Of a stretch of DNA of 64,000 bases, positions 9,464 to 19,075 are shown in pieces. The stretch is taken from positions 26,065,402 to 26,129,401 of the forward strand of contig OX424567.1 in the NCBI GenBank assembly GCA_949152475.1, written 5' to 3'. Both the position numbers and the translations under genes were made by a program. Source of the stretch: Terebella lapidaria. Taxonomy: Eukaryota > Annelida > Polychaeta > Terebellida > Terebellidae. The notes beneath the pieces were generated by a model. The model did no database searches. It saw nothing but the letters and a program-made list of their open reading frames with translations, and had not been told where the DNA came from. Every line of letters starts with the position of its first letter. The stretch's first letter is position 1.

Positions 9464-12148
9464 ATGGCGGATAAGCCAAGTGATGGAAAAGACAGTGACG
9501 GCTCCGCTGATAGTCGGCCCCGATCTATCAAATTTGACGGCACTAAATTAACGGTCGAGGTTGTTGAACGAGGAGACGAGCAAGACAACCCCATCGTGTT
9601 GACGGACGAGGAAATGTCCGCTATCGGCCCCGAACCCAGTTCGGAACAGATAAGATCGGCTTCCGGCAGTAATAAACAGCCGCGCTATGAAATCATGGCG
9701 AAATTAGCGCAACGCGGCATCCGGCACACCCCGAGTCCGACCTCAGAGGACGACCCGGAACGGTTTCGGCAGTTGGAGGAAGGCGGAAAAATCGTCCGTC
9801 GAGCCTTGGAGGCTCAACGCGCGGCGGAAGCCGCCAGTTTGGCAAAGTCGGCCCCCGCTCAGCAGGTGATAACGCCAATTGAACCTGCCCCAGCATCTTC
9901 GGCCCCATCAACGCCGGTAGTTCGGTCCCGTGCCGTCACGTCACCGGCCCAGTCTTCGGCTTCGTCTTCGTCCGTGAGCTCGTCATCTGGCAGAGGCTCA
10001 CACCCGTCAGCGAGGAGTTCGCGACGCATCAGTTCCGGCCCCGTGACACGCGCATCAGCTTATCGGCGACAGATAGAGGAACTGATGTCCCTCGTTCCGG
10101 CCCCAATCACTCCATACGGCGCTCAGCCGATCTGCTGGCGTGATATCCCGTTTCGGCATAGAAATCGACACGACGGCTACGCGCACGAACACAATTTTGG
10201 CGCGCCTTCTCGGTTAACGGAAGGGAACTTAGTGACCCTGTCGCCACTACAGGGGGAGGACGGCCGGTACTTGTGCCCTTTCTGTATCGGCGAGGAGGAC
10301 GATGAGGAGAGTAGGGCATGGCCCACGGTACCACGCCGTGGTCCTTTTCGTTCGGCCTCGGACCTGGACGGCCACGTCCTGGCCTATCACTTTCCGCTGT
10401 TGCGGTATTTCGTTTGTCCGGCCAAGGACCATTTCTTCGACCTCACATCGGAGGATATGGTTCGACATCTGAGTGAGGCGACCCGGACTCATATCGGCAC
10501 TCTCCCACTTTTCGACAAAGGACGACTGCATGCTTCCGACCCTATGCTGCAGCGGTTTGCGCTACGGTGTCGTGTAGACATTCAGCCCAACCCAAATTAT
10601 CGGCCACCCCGTGTTCCGGCAAACATTGCCATATTCCAGAGAGACGTCGACCGGGTATTGACTTACGGAATATGGCACATGGCTCCCGAGCTATTTGAAC
10701 AATACCCGCCAAATTTGGCTCCGGAGATTTGGCAAGTACTCCGGCGCATCGAGTACATTCGGCCCACAACTCGAGCAGATGAGGATCGGCTGGCCAGGAT
10801 GACTAACGACATCCAGGCTATGAACCGCTGGGTGATTGTACGTCGGCCCAGCACCATCTTTTTCACCCGGCCCATCGCTTACCAGACGGACGCGATCAAG
10901 TCTACCGGCCCAGTAGTTCCGAAATTGTCGGCTCCGTCCACTCCTGTGACGACCCAGGCACAGACACAGCCTTCGGACATCATCCCACGTAAAATCGTGG
11001 TGGAACGGCCTACGGCAACAAATGTCACAGACTACCGTGTGAGGGAGGGTTTAGTTCCTCCACCGGAGGAGTTTCCTCCTTTGTCGGCTCAACCTTCCAT
11101 GGTCCAGGAAACTAATAGGGAGGAGTTGACGGCCCAACCACGGGATTCTCCCCCGCCTCTGCAACTGGCTGCAGAGGAAGTTCCCCAATTTTCGGCCTTG
11201 CTTCCGAGTGACGACCGCGAGGATTCGCCTCCACCGTCAGGGCAGATGGTCCTACAGACGGACGAACCTCCTTATCTTGACGGCAGTATGGAGGTAACAC
11301 GGACAGTTACCACCAAAGATTCGGCCACGGATCGGCCGCGACTCCAGTACGACCGGCCTGAGCTCTTGGAACCTCTCCACAGAGACTTAGACGAACGGCT
11401 TCCGTTCCACGGCTCAGGAGAGTTTTCGGCCGATTTACAGTTTGTCCGGCAACACGGTGCCCGGCTAGCGACACGGATGCTTCCCGGCCTACAGGCCCTG
11501 CCAGGGCAGAATCCGGATTTGGCCAACCCCCTTCGGAGTCGGGAAGCCAATCAACTTCCGAACATCCCTCGCGTCCACGAGGAACATTGGGCGTCCCATC
11601 TTGCCCAGGCGGCCCACAACGCTGACCCGTTGATTTTACCGGCCCGGAAGAGCAAACACCTTCCGACCCTATACCTGGCCCGCGCCGACGACATGGCGAA
11701 CCAGCATTTTCGGGAGATTCGCCGGTACTATTTGGAGGCCATGGACCAGCATATTCGGCAGGCTGAGTTTAACGGCCTATCAGTCGGATTCGGCATGGGT
11801 GCCCTCCATGAGCGGCACCTCCCGACCTTTCCGGATCGTCTCGAGGAGGAAACTGACCATCTGCGTCAGCGTCTACGTCGGCTCGAGGACGAAAACGAGG
11901 AGTTACGGCAAGAAACCGAGCGACTACGTGCTCGGGTAGCACAGCTGGAGCAGTCGGCCCCAACTTCGACCCCAACCGTTTCGGCCGCGACGCAGAGCGA
12001 CTCGGGTCCCACCATCCCGGGCGACCTGCTCGCCACCATAGTTTCAATCTTGCCCCGCCTGCCTCCGGATGAACAGCAGCAACTGATGCGGCAGGCGTCG
12101 CCGGCACCACCACCACCTCCTGCTGGCAAGCGAGGCCAGAAGGAGTGA
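9464..12148 (+). CDS. Third ORF of the Gypsy element, 894 residues, unknown function
   Basis: This is a whole open frame between pol and the 3' polypurine tract, where env lies in envelope-bearing relatives. The ATG at 9464 is chosen for its strong context (GCCATGG); the frame stays open six codons further upstream. Residues about 125-195 are Ser/Ala/Pro-rich. Residues 271-309 hold a C-x2-C-x29-H-x4-H zinc-finger-like motif, followed at 318-343 by a single Cys and three His. A Pro-rich middle (about 490-610) precedes a strong predicted coiled coil at about 791-830 with heptads of Leu, Glu and Arg. No signal peptide, transmembrane segment, fusion peptide or furin site is visible, so an envelope is unlikely. 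There is no capsid major-homology motif or CCHC knuckle, so ordinary Gag is not supported. It shares the codon style of pol. I do not recognise the family. Confidence 0.8.
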   Translation: MADKPSDGKDSDGSADSRPRSIKFDGTKLTVEVVERGDEQDNPIVLTDEEMSAIGPEPSSEQIRSASGSNKQPRYEIMAKLAQRGIRHTPSPTSEDDPERFRQLEEGGKIVRRALEAQRAAEAASLAKSAPAQQVITPIEPAPASSAPSTPVVRSRAVTSPAQSSASSSSVSSSSGRGSHPSARSSRRISSGPVTRASAYRRQIEELMSLVPAPITPYGAQPICWRDIPFRHRNRHDGYAHEHNFGAPSRLTEGNLVTLSPLQGEDGRYLCPFCIGEEDDEESRAWPTVPRRGPFRSASDLDGHVLAYHFPLLRYFVCPAKDHFFDLTSEDMVRHLSEATRTHIGTLPLFDKGRLHASDPMLQRFALRCRVDIQPNPNYRPPRVPANIAIFQRDVDRVLTYGIWHMAPELFEQYPPNLAPEIWQVLRRIEYIRPTTRADEDRLARMTNDIQAMNRWVIVRRPSTIFFTRPIAYQTDAIKSTGPVVPKLSAPSTPVTTQAQTQPSDIIPRKIVVERPTATNVTDYRVREGLVPPPEEFPPLSAQPSMVQETNREELTAQPRDSPPPLQLAAEEVPQFSALLPSDDREDSPPPSGQMVLQTDEPPYLDGSMEVTRTVTTKDSATDRPRLQYDRPELLEPLHRDLDERLPFHGSGEFSADLQFVRQHGARLATRMLPGLQALPGQNPDLANPLRSREANQLPNIPRVHEEHWASHLAQAAHNADPLILPARKSKHLPTLYLARADDMANQHFREIRRYYLEAMDQHIRQAEFNGLSVGFGMGALHERHLPTFPDRLEEETDHLRQRLRRLEDENEELRQETERLRARVAQLEQSAPTSTPTVSAATQSDSGPTIPGDLLATIVSILPRLPPDEQQQLMRQASPAPPPPPAGKRGQKE

Positions 12149-12660
12149 ACGTTTCGGCTCAGTGGTGATAAACGGACAATTGCCGGCCTCGATTGTGTCG
12201 GCCTCTAAAAATCCTGGTCACGCTGGTCTAGTGATGTATCGGCCTTTCATTGTGTCGGCCATGAATTGTATATATTGAAAATAGTCATCCTAGTCACGGC
12301 ATTTTATCTATGTAATTTAGTTAAGATTAATTCAAACAATTCTTTTTCAGTTTTATAGACTCTAAAATAGTTTCCGTTTCATTATGAAACGTCGAGGAGT
12401 TTTGTTCATACATTCCATCTCTCATTTCACTCGTTGTTATGCATGTATGTGTAAATGTATCATCGTAGTGACTGTTGACGGACTGACTGATGACGTTTAT
12501 TTTGACGGTTAGGAATTTTTATTGTATGCAGTGTTTTCACATCTTCGCGCGGTGTGTGTGTGTGAATGTTGGGGTTCGACCTTTTAGGACTTCGTAGCTT
12601 TTTATTGTTTAGTTTTCGCGACGGTAGGGTCGGGGAGGGTAATTCCGAGGGCGTAGAATT
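12149..12660 (+). other. Gypsy 3' noncoding region before polypurine tract
   Basis: Noncoding DNA between the third ORF and the polypurine tract. It starts GC-rich with repeated TCGGCC words, becomes AT-rich, and ends in a purine-rich stretch (12625-12660). No gene is seen. Confidence 0.5.
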
Positions 12661-12670
12661 AATGAAGGGG
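12661..12670 (+). promoter_or_regulatory. Polypurine tract of Gypsy element
   Basis: AATGAAGGGG lies immediately before a TG that starts the putative LTR. Position, composition and strand fit a plus-strand primer site. The same core with its following TGT recurs three times in the linker upstream of protease. Confidence 0.7.
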
Positions 12671-13440
12671 TGTAATGTAGTAATTTTAGCGACTGTAACC
12701 CCCGTCCCTCCCGCGCATACATATTCCCACAACAAACATTCATTCTACATGACTTACATACAGGACAGGTACAGACTATACGATCACAAGCATAAATAAC
12801 CCCAGAACCATATCGACAAACACAGGTCAGTTCACGCGCACTTTCAGCCCAGTATACAGTACATGCGACCCAGTTAGTTTCGGCCTTGACCTTTACAAGC
12901 ACCTACTTCTAAACATAGAACATGACACACCCACCGCTCACATCACGTGCACAGATACAAGCATAATAAGTCTTGACACGCGCCGGGGAAACCCACTTTC
13001 CCGGTGACATCAGCTCATACCACCACACATCTATCCAATCACAACACCGCACGCATTTGGCGGGAAAACCTACACCACATGTTGCCGGCCCCGCAGTTTT
13101 TCGAGGAGTTGAGTAAATGGCCGCAGCGAGCATAGACGTGTTGAAATATTGTGGGAAGTTTGGCCGTGCTCGTATTGGACTATATCAGTGAATTGTGGAT
13201 TAAATATATGTGAACTGTAACAGAGAAGGACTAAAGTATCCAGGATATCTTATCGACAGGGAATCACCGGACGTAGGTGTGTTTGCGGCCTTAGATGTGA
13301 CTGTCTGAATCATTGGACATTGTCGCCTGAATAAATTATTGAACTGTAGCTGCCGGCCTTGTGATTTACACAACCATCACAGACATTTGGCCTGATATCG
13401 GCCATCGAACGATATTTATCACATATGTGATTTAACAACC
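12671..13440 (+). repeat. Putative 3' LTR of Gypsy element
   Basis: It begins TGTAATGTAG directly after the polypurine tract. It holds a TATA-like TAAATATA near 13201 and AATAAA near 13330, in the order expected for promoter and poly(A) signal of an LTR. TCGGCC-style sequence continues to about 13405, so the end lies past that; CA dinucleotides near 13437 or 13460 are candidate ends. Without the 5' LTR the right border cannot be fixed. Length about 770 bp. Confidence 0.6.
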
Positions 13441-13734
13441 ATTATTACTCAATTTTGACAAAAATGAGGAGGACCGAGCCACTGTCTACCGCATCATTCC
13501 TTTCAAGTCGATCAGACCATATGTTTTCGAGTTATACACGCAGACAGACAGACGGACAGACTCAAATGCAATACCCTGTCCCCCTATCGAGGCCAGGTTG
13601 AAAAACTTCCCTTTCCCCACACTAAAATCGAGGTACGCACTGCTCAGCGGGGACACATGTCTTTTACTACATTTCCTGACGCGTACTCGTAATAATATGT
13701 AAGACACATATTTGACACAAGTGACTGAGTGCAT
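13441..13734. other. Host flank, no gene seen
   Basis: AT-rich host DNA right of the LTR. It contains a short CAGA/CGGA microsatellite-like stretch near 13540-13560. No coding region is supported. Confidence 0.5.
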
Positions 13735-14165
13735 GAAGAGCATGGAAAAGCTCCAATGTAATTGGATCCTTTCAGTCTTTTCCTCAGCTACTTGAAGGGA
13801 CAGTCGAGTAATAGGTAGCAAAAAGAAGTATGATAAAAATACAACATACAACAACGCACCAACGCGTAATTTGGTTGTTGAAGCACAGTATTAAATCGGC
13901 TTGACATGCCTTTAGAGAGACCTTCACAAATCCTCATGCATTTCTACCTCTTTTTCATTTCAAACCAAGCATGAACCAAATTGACTCCTTGTTAGTCCCG
14001 ACTATATACCCTGGGCATTTTTATTACAATGGATTGTTTGTGTCTTACGTGTAACAACTTATTTGAAATACCAAAAATGTGGAATAATAGTGATGGGAAA
14101 ATGTGTATAAACAACATATCTTGATAAGCATGCTGCACTAACTATCCAAGCTGCCTGAACAAACA
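13735..14165. repeat. Repeat block paralogous to 52.25-52.74 kb
   Basis: About 430 bp align in the same orientation with 52245-52735. Shared landmarks include TCCAATGTAATTGGAT-like, CGGCTTGACATGC and GTGGAATAATAGT words. The two copies differ by many substitutions and small indels, so this is an old interspersed or segmental copy. Confidence 0.7.
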
Positions 14166-14214
14166 TCACAATAGCATGTCCATTGTACTCAAATGTATTT
14201 CAATTAAGTATTAA

Positions 14215-14629
14215 CGTAGTCCGCTACAAACAGGGAGGTAATGAAAAGTCAAAATTTAAAAGTTATATCTTGAATATTATCTCTTCAAAATGACATATTT
14301 TATAGAGTAACTGATCAGCATTCTAATACTGAAAAGAAAATAGGGGGTCACCGTGCTGGTTTCTTCGACATATTCGATCAAAAATCACCAAAATTTACTA
14401 AAATGACTTAATTTATGGTATTTTTACACATTTTTTGCCAATATTTACATCTTGCATCTTGTTTTCCAATAGAACGGATACGGTGACCCCCTTCTTTCTT
14501 TTCAGTTTTAGGATGCTGATCAGTTACTTCATAAAATATGTCATTTTGAAGCTCTAGATTTTGTTAATACAGTCATTTATTTTGAAAAACTCTTTCACCC
14601 CCTCCCCTCACTGTTTGGAGCGGACTACC
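14215..14629. mobile_element. Palindromic MITE flanked by TTAA
   Basis: A 415-bp foldback element. Its arms of about 150 bp are near-perfect inverted repeats: the left arm runs from 14215 and the right arm ends at 14629, with outer ends GTAGTCCGCT and AGCGGACTAC. Inside both arms lie TGATCAGCAT and GGGGGTCACCG in opposite orientation. TTAA at 14211-14214 and 14630-14633 is the likely target duplication, as known for piggyBac-type transposition. There is no coding capacity. Superfamily is inferred from TTAA only. Confidence 0.85.
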
Positions 14630-14789
14630 TTAAGTATATCCTATGTTCATGATGTTCATATTTATGATTGTGTACTGGAAAATAACCACAGAGACAGTTT
14701 GTTAGTTGATGCTGATATTCGAGGTCAGACAGGACACGCGGGAGTTCATGTTTTTCGAGACTTGTTGGTCACTTTATATACACTTACAC

Positions 14790-14975
14790 TAAAAAACACG
14801 ACACGTAAACATGAGCTGGGCGTGTCGAAACCAGGAAAACAAGATGAAACTTCGTCTTCATGTAACCGAGCAAGGAATGCCTCGACCAGACTGGGATTTG
14901 AACCCGGGACATATCACACATCACCCATCTGCTTTACCAGATGAGCTAAAGGGATATCCCACTAGCCAAGCTAGT
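14790..14975 (-). mobile_element. tRNA-related SINE fragment, minus strand
   Basis: On the minus strand a tRNA-like head is visible: A-box-like TAGCTCATCTGG and B box GGTTCAAATCC at the spacing of a Pol III promoter. Acceptor and anticodon arms do not pair well, so this is a SINE head rather than a working tRNA gene. The body extends toward lower coordinates; its end is not clear. Confidence 0.55.
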
Positions 14976-15176
14976 AGGAGTACAATTTCACACATATCAG
15001 TGAGGTCACATCCTTCCCGGGGGTTTGAGACCTCGTCCCGAGGTGAGGAGCTTCACAAGGCACCCTGCTTCAACCGCAGGACATCATCAGTCCTTCCTGT
15101 GCCACATCCCTAAGGAATACAAGGCATCCCAACCCAAGTAACGTGGGTGGTTATGTCTTAAATTATAAATGTATAT

Positions 15177-15712
15177 GGCGTCACACGGACAGGCAACAAC
15201 AATCTCGTGAGGTTTGTAGTGTTATATCTTGTTTGTGATGTGCCCCTTCATGATATATTTGCAAATGATAACATCTATCCAGTGAGATTCTGCCTCTAAA
15301 GTATACTTGGAGAGGATCAGTGCTGACGGGTGGGGGAAGGTACTGACATGTTGGAGCTTCTCATGAAAAGGACATATTTCTGACACGAGTACAAAAAATA
15401 GCAACAAATCTAACATAATTTACCAGTGTCTGTGAATTTATGGCGTCGTGAATACGAATAAACAGAACAGATTTTACATGTAAATTGTTGTGGTTATTTT
15501 TAAGTGGGTATTGGCGGCAGTTAGTTGTCCACCCTGTTGATGTTGTCGAACAGGGTGTAAAATCACCTGTCGAGAATATTTTAGAAATTGCATCATTCAG
15601 GGTGTGGCCACGTAGTTGTAGTAATATGTGTAGGTGTGATGCCGCCCAGAAGAAGCACTCGGTCAGCTATGATGAGCATTCATTATTAGAAGAAAGCATG
15701 TCATGTTCATCA
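15177..15712 (+). repeat. Interspersed repeat copy (family with 56.6 and 59.0 kb)
   Basis: About 535 bp match 56608-57125 and 58977-59525 in the same orientation, from CAATCTCGT through GACGGGTGG and GATGTTGTCGAAC. There are no terminal repeats or long frame. The mechanism is unknown; the copies diverge substantially. Confidence 0.7.
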
Positions 15713-16938
15713 TGCTAGTATTGAAACTATTTCATTTTTAACTTTGTACAAAACATTAAGTTTTCCAATAATGATATCCATGATGCCAGTACGAAACATA
15801 GATGAGGAATGCACTTATATTCGTTCCAACGAACAAATGTCCACCTATTGTATGTGCCTCGTTTTTCTTTACGAAGATGCCAGAAACATCAAAGGATACT
15901 AATTCATTTAAACAAATCATGCATTGAGTTTCACGGACCATTAAACATCGCATCAGCAGCACTAACATAGGAAATAGACCAGACTACCACGCCACATACA
16001 CACAATGTTAAATGTTTCATGACATTTATGGCTGCCCAAACCACGAAATTGGTGTCAATATAGTCCACAAATATTCGCCAATGGGTCAAGTTTGTTGTCG
16101 TTGAAGCATCTGATAGTCAACACTTCAGATAGACTCTAGGCAATGGAAGCTTTCTGAGTATGTAGGAAACAATATCTAGTCATCTCTGGAAGTGATATTG
16201 TCAATCACCGATTGTACATGTGTTGCATTGCATGGCGTTGCAGTTTGACATTGATACATTTTCACAGACGAATTGAAATGTGCTGGCCTGTGGAGAAGCA
16301 AATACACAAATACACATCAACAACATTAACTGTTTGATGCCTCTCCCCAGTGTTCGTTCATCTACATAGTTGGCATAGTCATCAGGTGTAGTAACCCCAG
16401 ACATTTCATTTGTCTATTTGTCGACAGACATTGATTCTTATTGAATCTAAATTACTACCAGGACCTGATACTAATCCACGAGTTTGCCGGGACATGGCCG
16501 CGAGGCACACTTCAAATGTTCCTGGCAGCGGTGTGGAGGGAATGTTCGGAGACAGCCCAAAAAAGTGCAGACTTGGATAACTCTAGAATCTTGGGGAAAG
16601 TTGGTTGGGAAGACGGATGGAAATGGCCTTGCACTGGGATGTTTGCTTTCGGTTTCTGTTCAAACTCAAAATCATCTTTTCTTGTAATGCAAATATGAGC
16701 AGTTACCATTTGAATAAACTATTATTTTAATACATTCTTTGTATATGAAAAATAAGTTATTATAGCATAATGTGGATGTCATTGATGTGTAGATTCCTAC
16801 ATACAATGCATTGTGGAAGATGCTATCTTTATAGTCATTCGTCTATCATGTAAATTCCACGCATTGTTTATAGAATCCACTTTCATTTGCTCTCAGGATG
16901 AATCATATCCATTTCCACAACAATACCAAACGAATGCA
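15713..16938. other. No gene seen; one GC-rich island
   Basis: Mostly AT-rich DNA. A more GC-rich patch at about 16480-16660 is open in several frames on both strands but lacks a recognisable motif or splice pair. Nothing is assigned. Confidence 0.4.
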
Positions 16939-17143
16939 AGTACCAACCTATTGCCACTAAAACAGCTGGGTTTTGATTATGGCAATACCAAACGTAGCAT
17001 ACAGCATTTTGCAATATAAACAAAACCGGATCAAATAGTTAATTCAAAGATACACTGGCGTCATCAGGGGCATACATTATGTGAAATATAGTTTGTTTCT
17101 ACTGTACATCTGGTGAAATAGTATACAACTGCCCAACAACCTT
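16939..17143 (+). repeat. R1 interspersed repeat, divergent copy
   Basis: Copy of a 205-bp family (R1) best seen at 38881-39085. It has the GTATCAATCTATTACC-like start, a CACTGGCGTCATCAGG middle and a CAACTGCCCAACAAC end. Related pieces lie at 17307-17460 and 17784-17830. Confidence 0.7.
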
Positions 17144-17306
17144 TGAAAAGAAAAGAAATCTGAAACAAACCCCATGAAATAGATATACATGTATGACAAC
17201 TACATAAGTACTTAATCTCACAAGGCTACTGAGTTTATGGTATCCTCGGGGACATATTTCACGTCCACCAGCAGTGACATGGGCTAAGTGGTATGAAGAT
17301 AAGCAT

Positions 17307-17460
17307 CAACTCATTACCACCAAATACAACTAAAATTTGATTATGACAATAGCAAACGTAATGTACAATATTTTGGAATAAATACAAAATTCGACCAAAT
17401 TGTTAAAACGAAGACACACTGACGATTAATATACAACTGCCCAACAACCTATGAACATAA
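17307..17460 (+). repeat. R1 repeat, internally shortened copy
   Basis: It begins with CATTACCACCAAATAC, keeps ACACACTGACG, then jumps to the R1 end (CAACTGCCCAACAACC). The middle is missing compared with the copy at 38.9 kb. Confidence 0.6.
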
Positions 17461-17619
17461 TTTCAAAATTCGAAAAAAAACATGGAATAGATAATACCAG
17501 TATGACAAGTAAAGAGGTACCTAATCACAAGCCAAAAAAGGCTATTGAGTTTTAGGTATTCTCGGGGACAGATTTACCGTCCACCTGTAGTGACACCGGC
17601 TCAGCGCCATGAATGATAT

Positions 17620-17765
17620 AAACATGGAACCAACACCCAAATGCAAAGTATTCCGAGCGAACAAAACTGAGTTCATTATCCAATCTTAAATTAAAGTGTC
17701 AGGCAAAATCGATAAAATTGTACGGAACCTCCATTATGACCATAAGGAGGTGAAATCAACCTACT
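17620..17765 (-). mobile_element. 3' end fragment of a Penelope-like element
   Basis: This stretch matches the 3' noncoding end of the element at 30345-30510: TATTCCGAGC, AACAAAAC, TTATCCAATCT and AGGAGGTGAAATCA occur in the same order. It is a short truncated relic, minus strand like the full copy. Confidence 0.65.
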
Positions 17766-18627
17766 ACCTATTAATATGATTAAGTATCAACCTATTACCA
17801 CCAATACTACTAGATTTTGATTATGATGTATTTTGCACAATATGGCCAGCAACATTTATGTTGAATCTTCATGTATGTAAATCATATTGTGGATGTGCTA
17901 CTACTCTTCCTGTTGCGGTGGACCAGTTACGACATCCATTAATATATTTAATGTTGTGGTATAGTGGATAAGCACCAGTTGAGAGCAACGGTTCGTACAG
18001 ATGAGCAGGTTAAGCTGCTTGAACCTAAGTTATGGTGTGCTGCATTATCCTATTTGATGATAGATGGACAAACGTGTCCTCAATGCTACTGCTTTAGCCC
18101 GGTTCAAAGTTACTAAGAAAAGCTGATTACTCTTAAATAAGCTTGATATGCTGCGTTGCCATAGAATATTGACGTGTCTAACACTTCAGTGTGAGATCTT
18201 GCATCTTTCAAACAAAGTGTAAGCTAATCTCAATGATGGAGGTTTTTCACAAGTACAACTAAATACATTACGTGAACTAATGTGCCACCAAAGATGTCAC
18301 CATTGAATTGGTCATGTTCAATATTAGGTGTTCAATGCAATATAATTACAAGATTAGACGTGTACTTTTTTACCACACGCCGTCGCAGACACATTGTTTG
18401 GAACCTTTACAACTTTGTGTCGTGATTTTTGTGGAGGTAAATATCATTATCGCCTGGTTGCTGGTGGACAACGTTTCCATGGCTCCCAATATAGTGTAAT
18501 ACCCGGTTAAATGTCATACTTTCATTGAGATGCAATGTGTCTGTATGTTGCATGTCAATCATGCTACGACAATTCAAATAATGTAAATTTAAATTACCAG
18601 AAAATCAATAAAAGGAAAAGTTTTTTG

Positions 18628-18649
18628 CGTCGCGTGATCTCACGCGACG
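18628..18649. repeat. CpG-rich perfect hairpin, copy A
   Basis: CGTCGCGTGA, two-base spacer TC, then TCACGCGACG form a perfect 10-bp stem with five CpG pairs per arm region. It is conserved base for base in copy B at 26747-26768, in DNA otherwise poor in CpG. It stands just upstream of the tandem repeat array. Confidence 0.9.
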
Positions 18650-18664
18650 GCTGTGTGAGAATTT

Positions 18665-19075
18665 GGTTCAGGTGTCAAATCTGAGGGTGGCGAATATAGA
18701 CGGGTTAGATATTATAACCAGGGTGAAAATTCTGAGGTGGTAAGTATAGCCGGAGTGGATGATATAAACGGGGTGAAAATAATGAATTATTAACGGGATA
18801 ATTCTGAGGTGATAATTATAGACGAGTGGAAATTATACACACGGTTATAATTCTGAGGTGGTAAATGTAGAAGAGGTGGTAATTATGAACAGGGTGAAAG
18901 TTATGAGGTGATAATTATAGACGGGTTGGAAATTATAAATGCGGTAAAAATACGGAGGTGGTAATTATAAATGGGGTGGGATTGATGAGATGATAAATAT
19001 AGACGGGGTGAATATTATAAACTCGGTTAATATTATGAGGTGGTAAATACAAATGGGGTGAGAAAAATACGAACG
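18665..19075 (+). repeat. Degenerate tandem repeat of about 50 bp, copy A
   Basis: Iterations of a unit built on GAGGTGGTAATTATAGACGG and GGTGGAAATTATAAACG, about eight copies, all imperfect. The homologous array in copy B has a different number and order of units, so it has turned over since the duplication. Confidence 0.8.

Larger units (their letters stand above)
1..13440 (+). mobile_element. Ty3/Gypsy LTR retroelement, 5' part outside window
   Basis: An LTR retroelement of the Ty3/Gypsy kind enters at the left edge and runs to about 13.44 kb. In order it shows a Pro/Thr-rich linker, aspartic protease, reverse transcriptase, RNase H, zinc-binding and catalytic integrase regions, a basic tail, a spacer, a large third open frame, a polypurine tract and one 3' LTR. 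The 5' LTR, primer site and most of gag lie outside the window. It is much more GC-rich than its flanks and full of TCGGCC and GACCCC words, a signature shared by pol and the third frame that argues they belong to one element. It is treated as a fossil: pol is broken in about two places per copy, shared by both copies of an internal duplication. No chromodomain is seen, so a non-chromoviral branch is likely; the clade is unresolved. Age cannot be dated from LTRs because only one is present. Confidence 0.9.

Noticed and set aside
9464-12148. Third Gypsy ORF as envelope or as Gag of a second element
   Set aside because: It has no signal peptide, membrane segment or fusion peptide, and no CCHC or capsid motif. 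A polypurine tract and LTR follow it directly, so it is not the 5' gene of another copy.
14895-14966. Minus-strand tRNA gene
   Set aside because: A- and B-box words are present, but acceptor and anticodon stems do not pair, so it is a tRNA-related SINE head.
18628-18649. Helitron 3' hairpin
   Set aside because: No CTRR end follows the stem, and homology between copies A and B continues unbroken on both sides.
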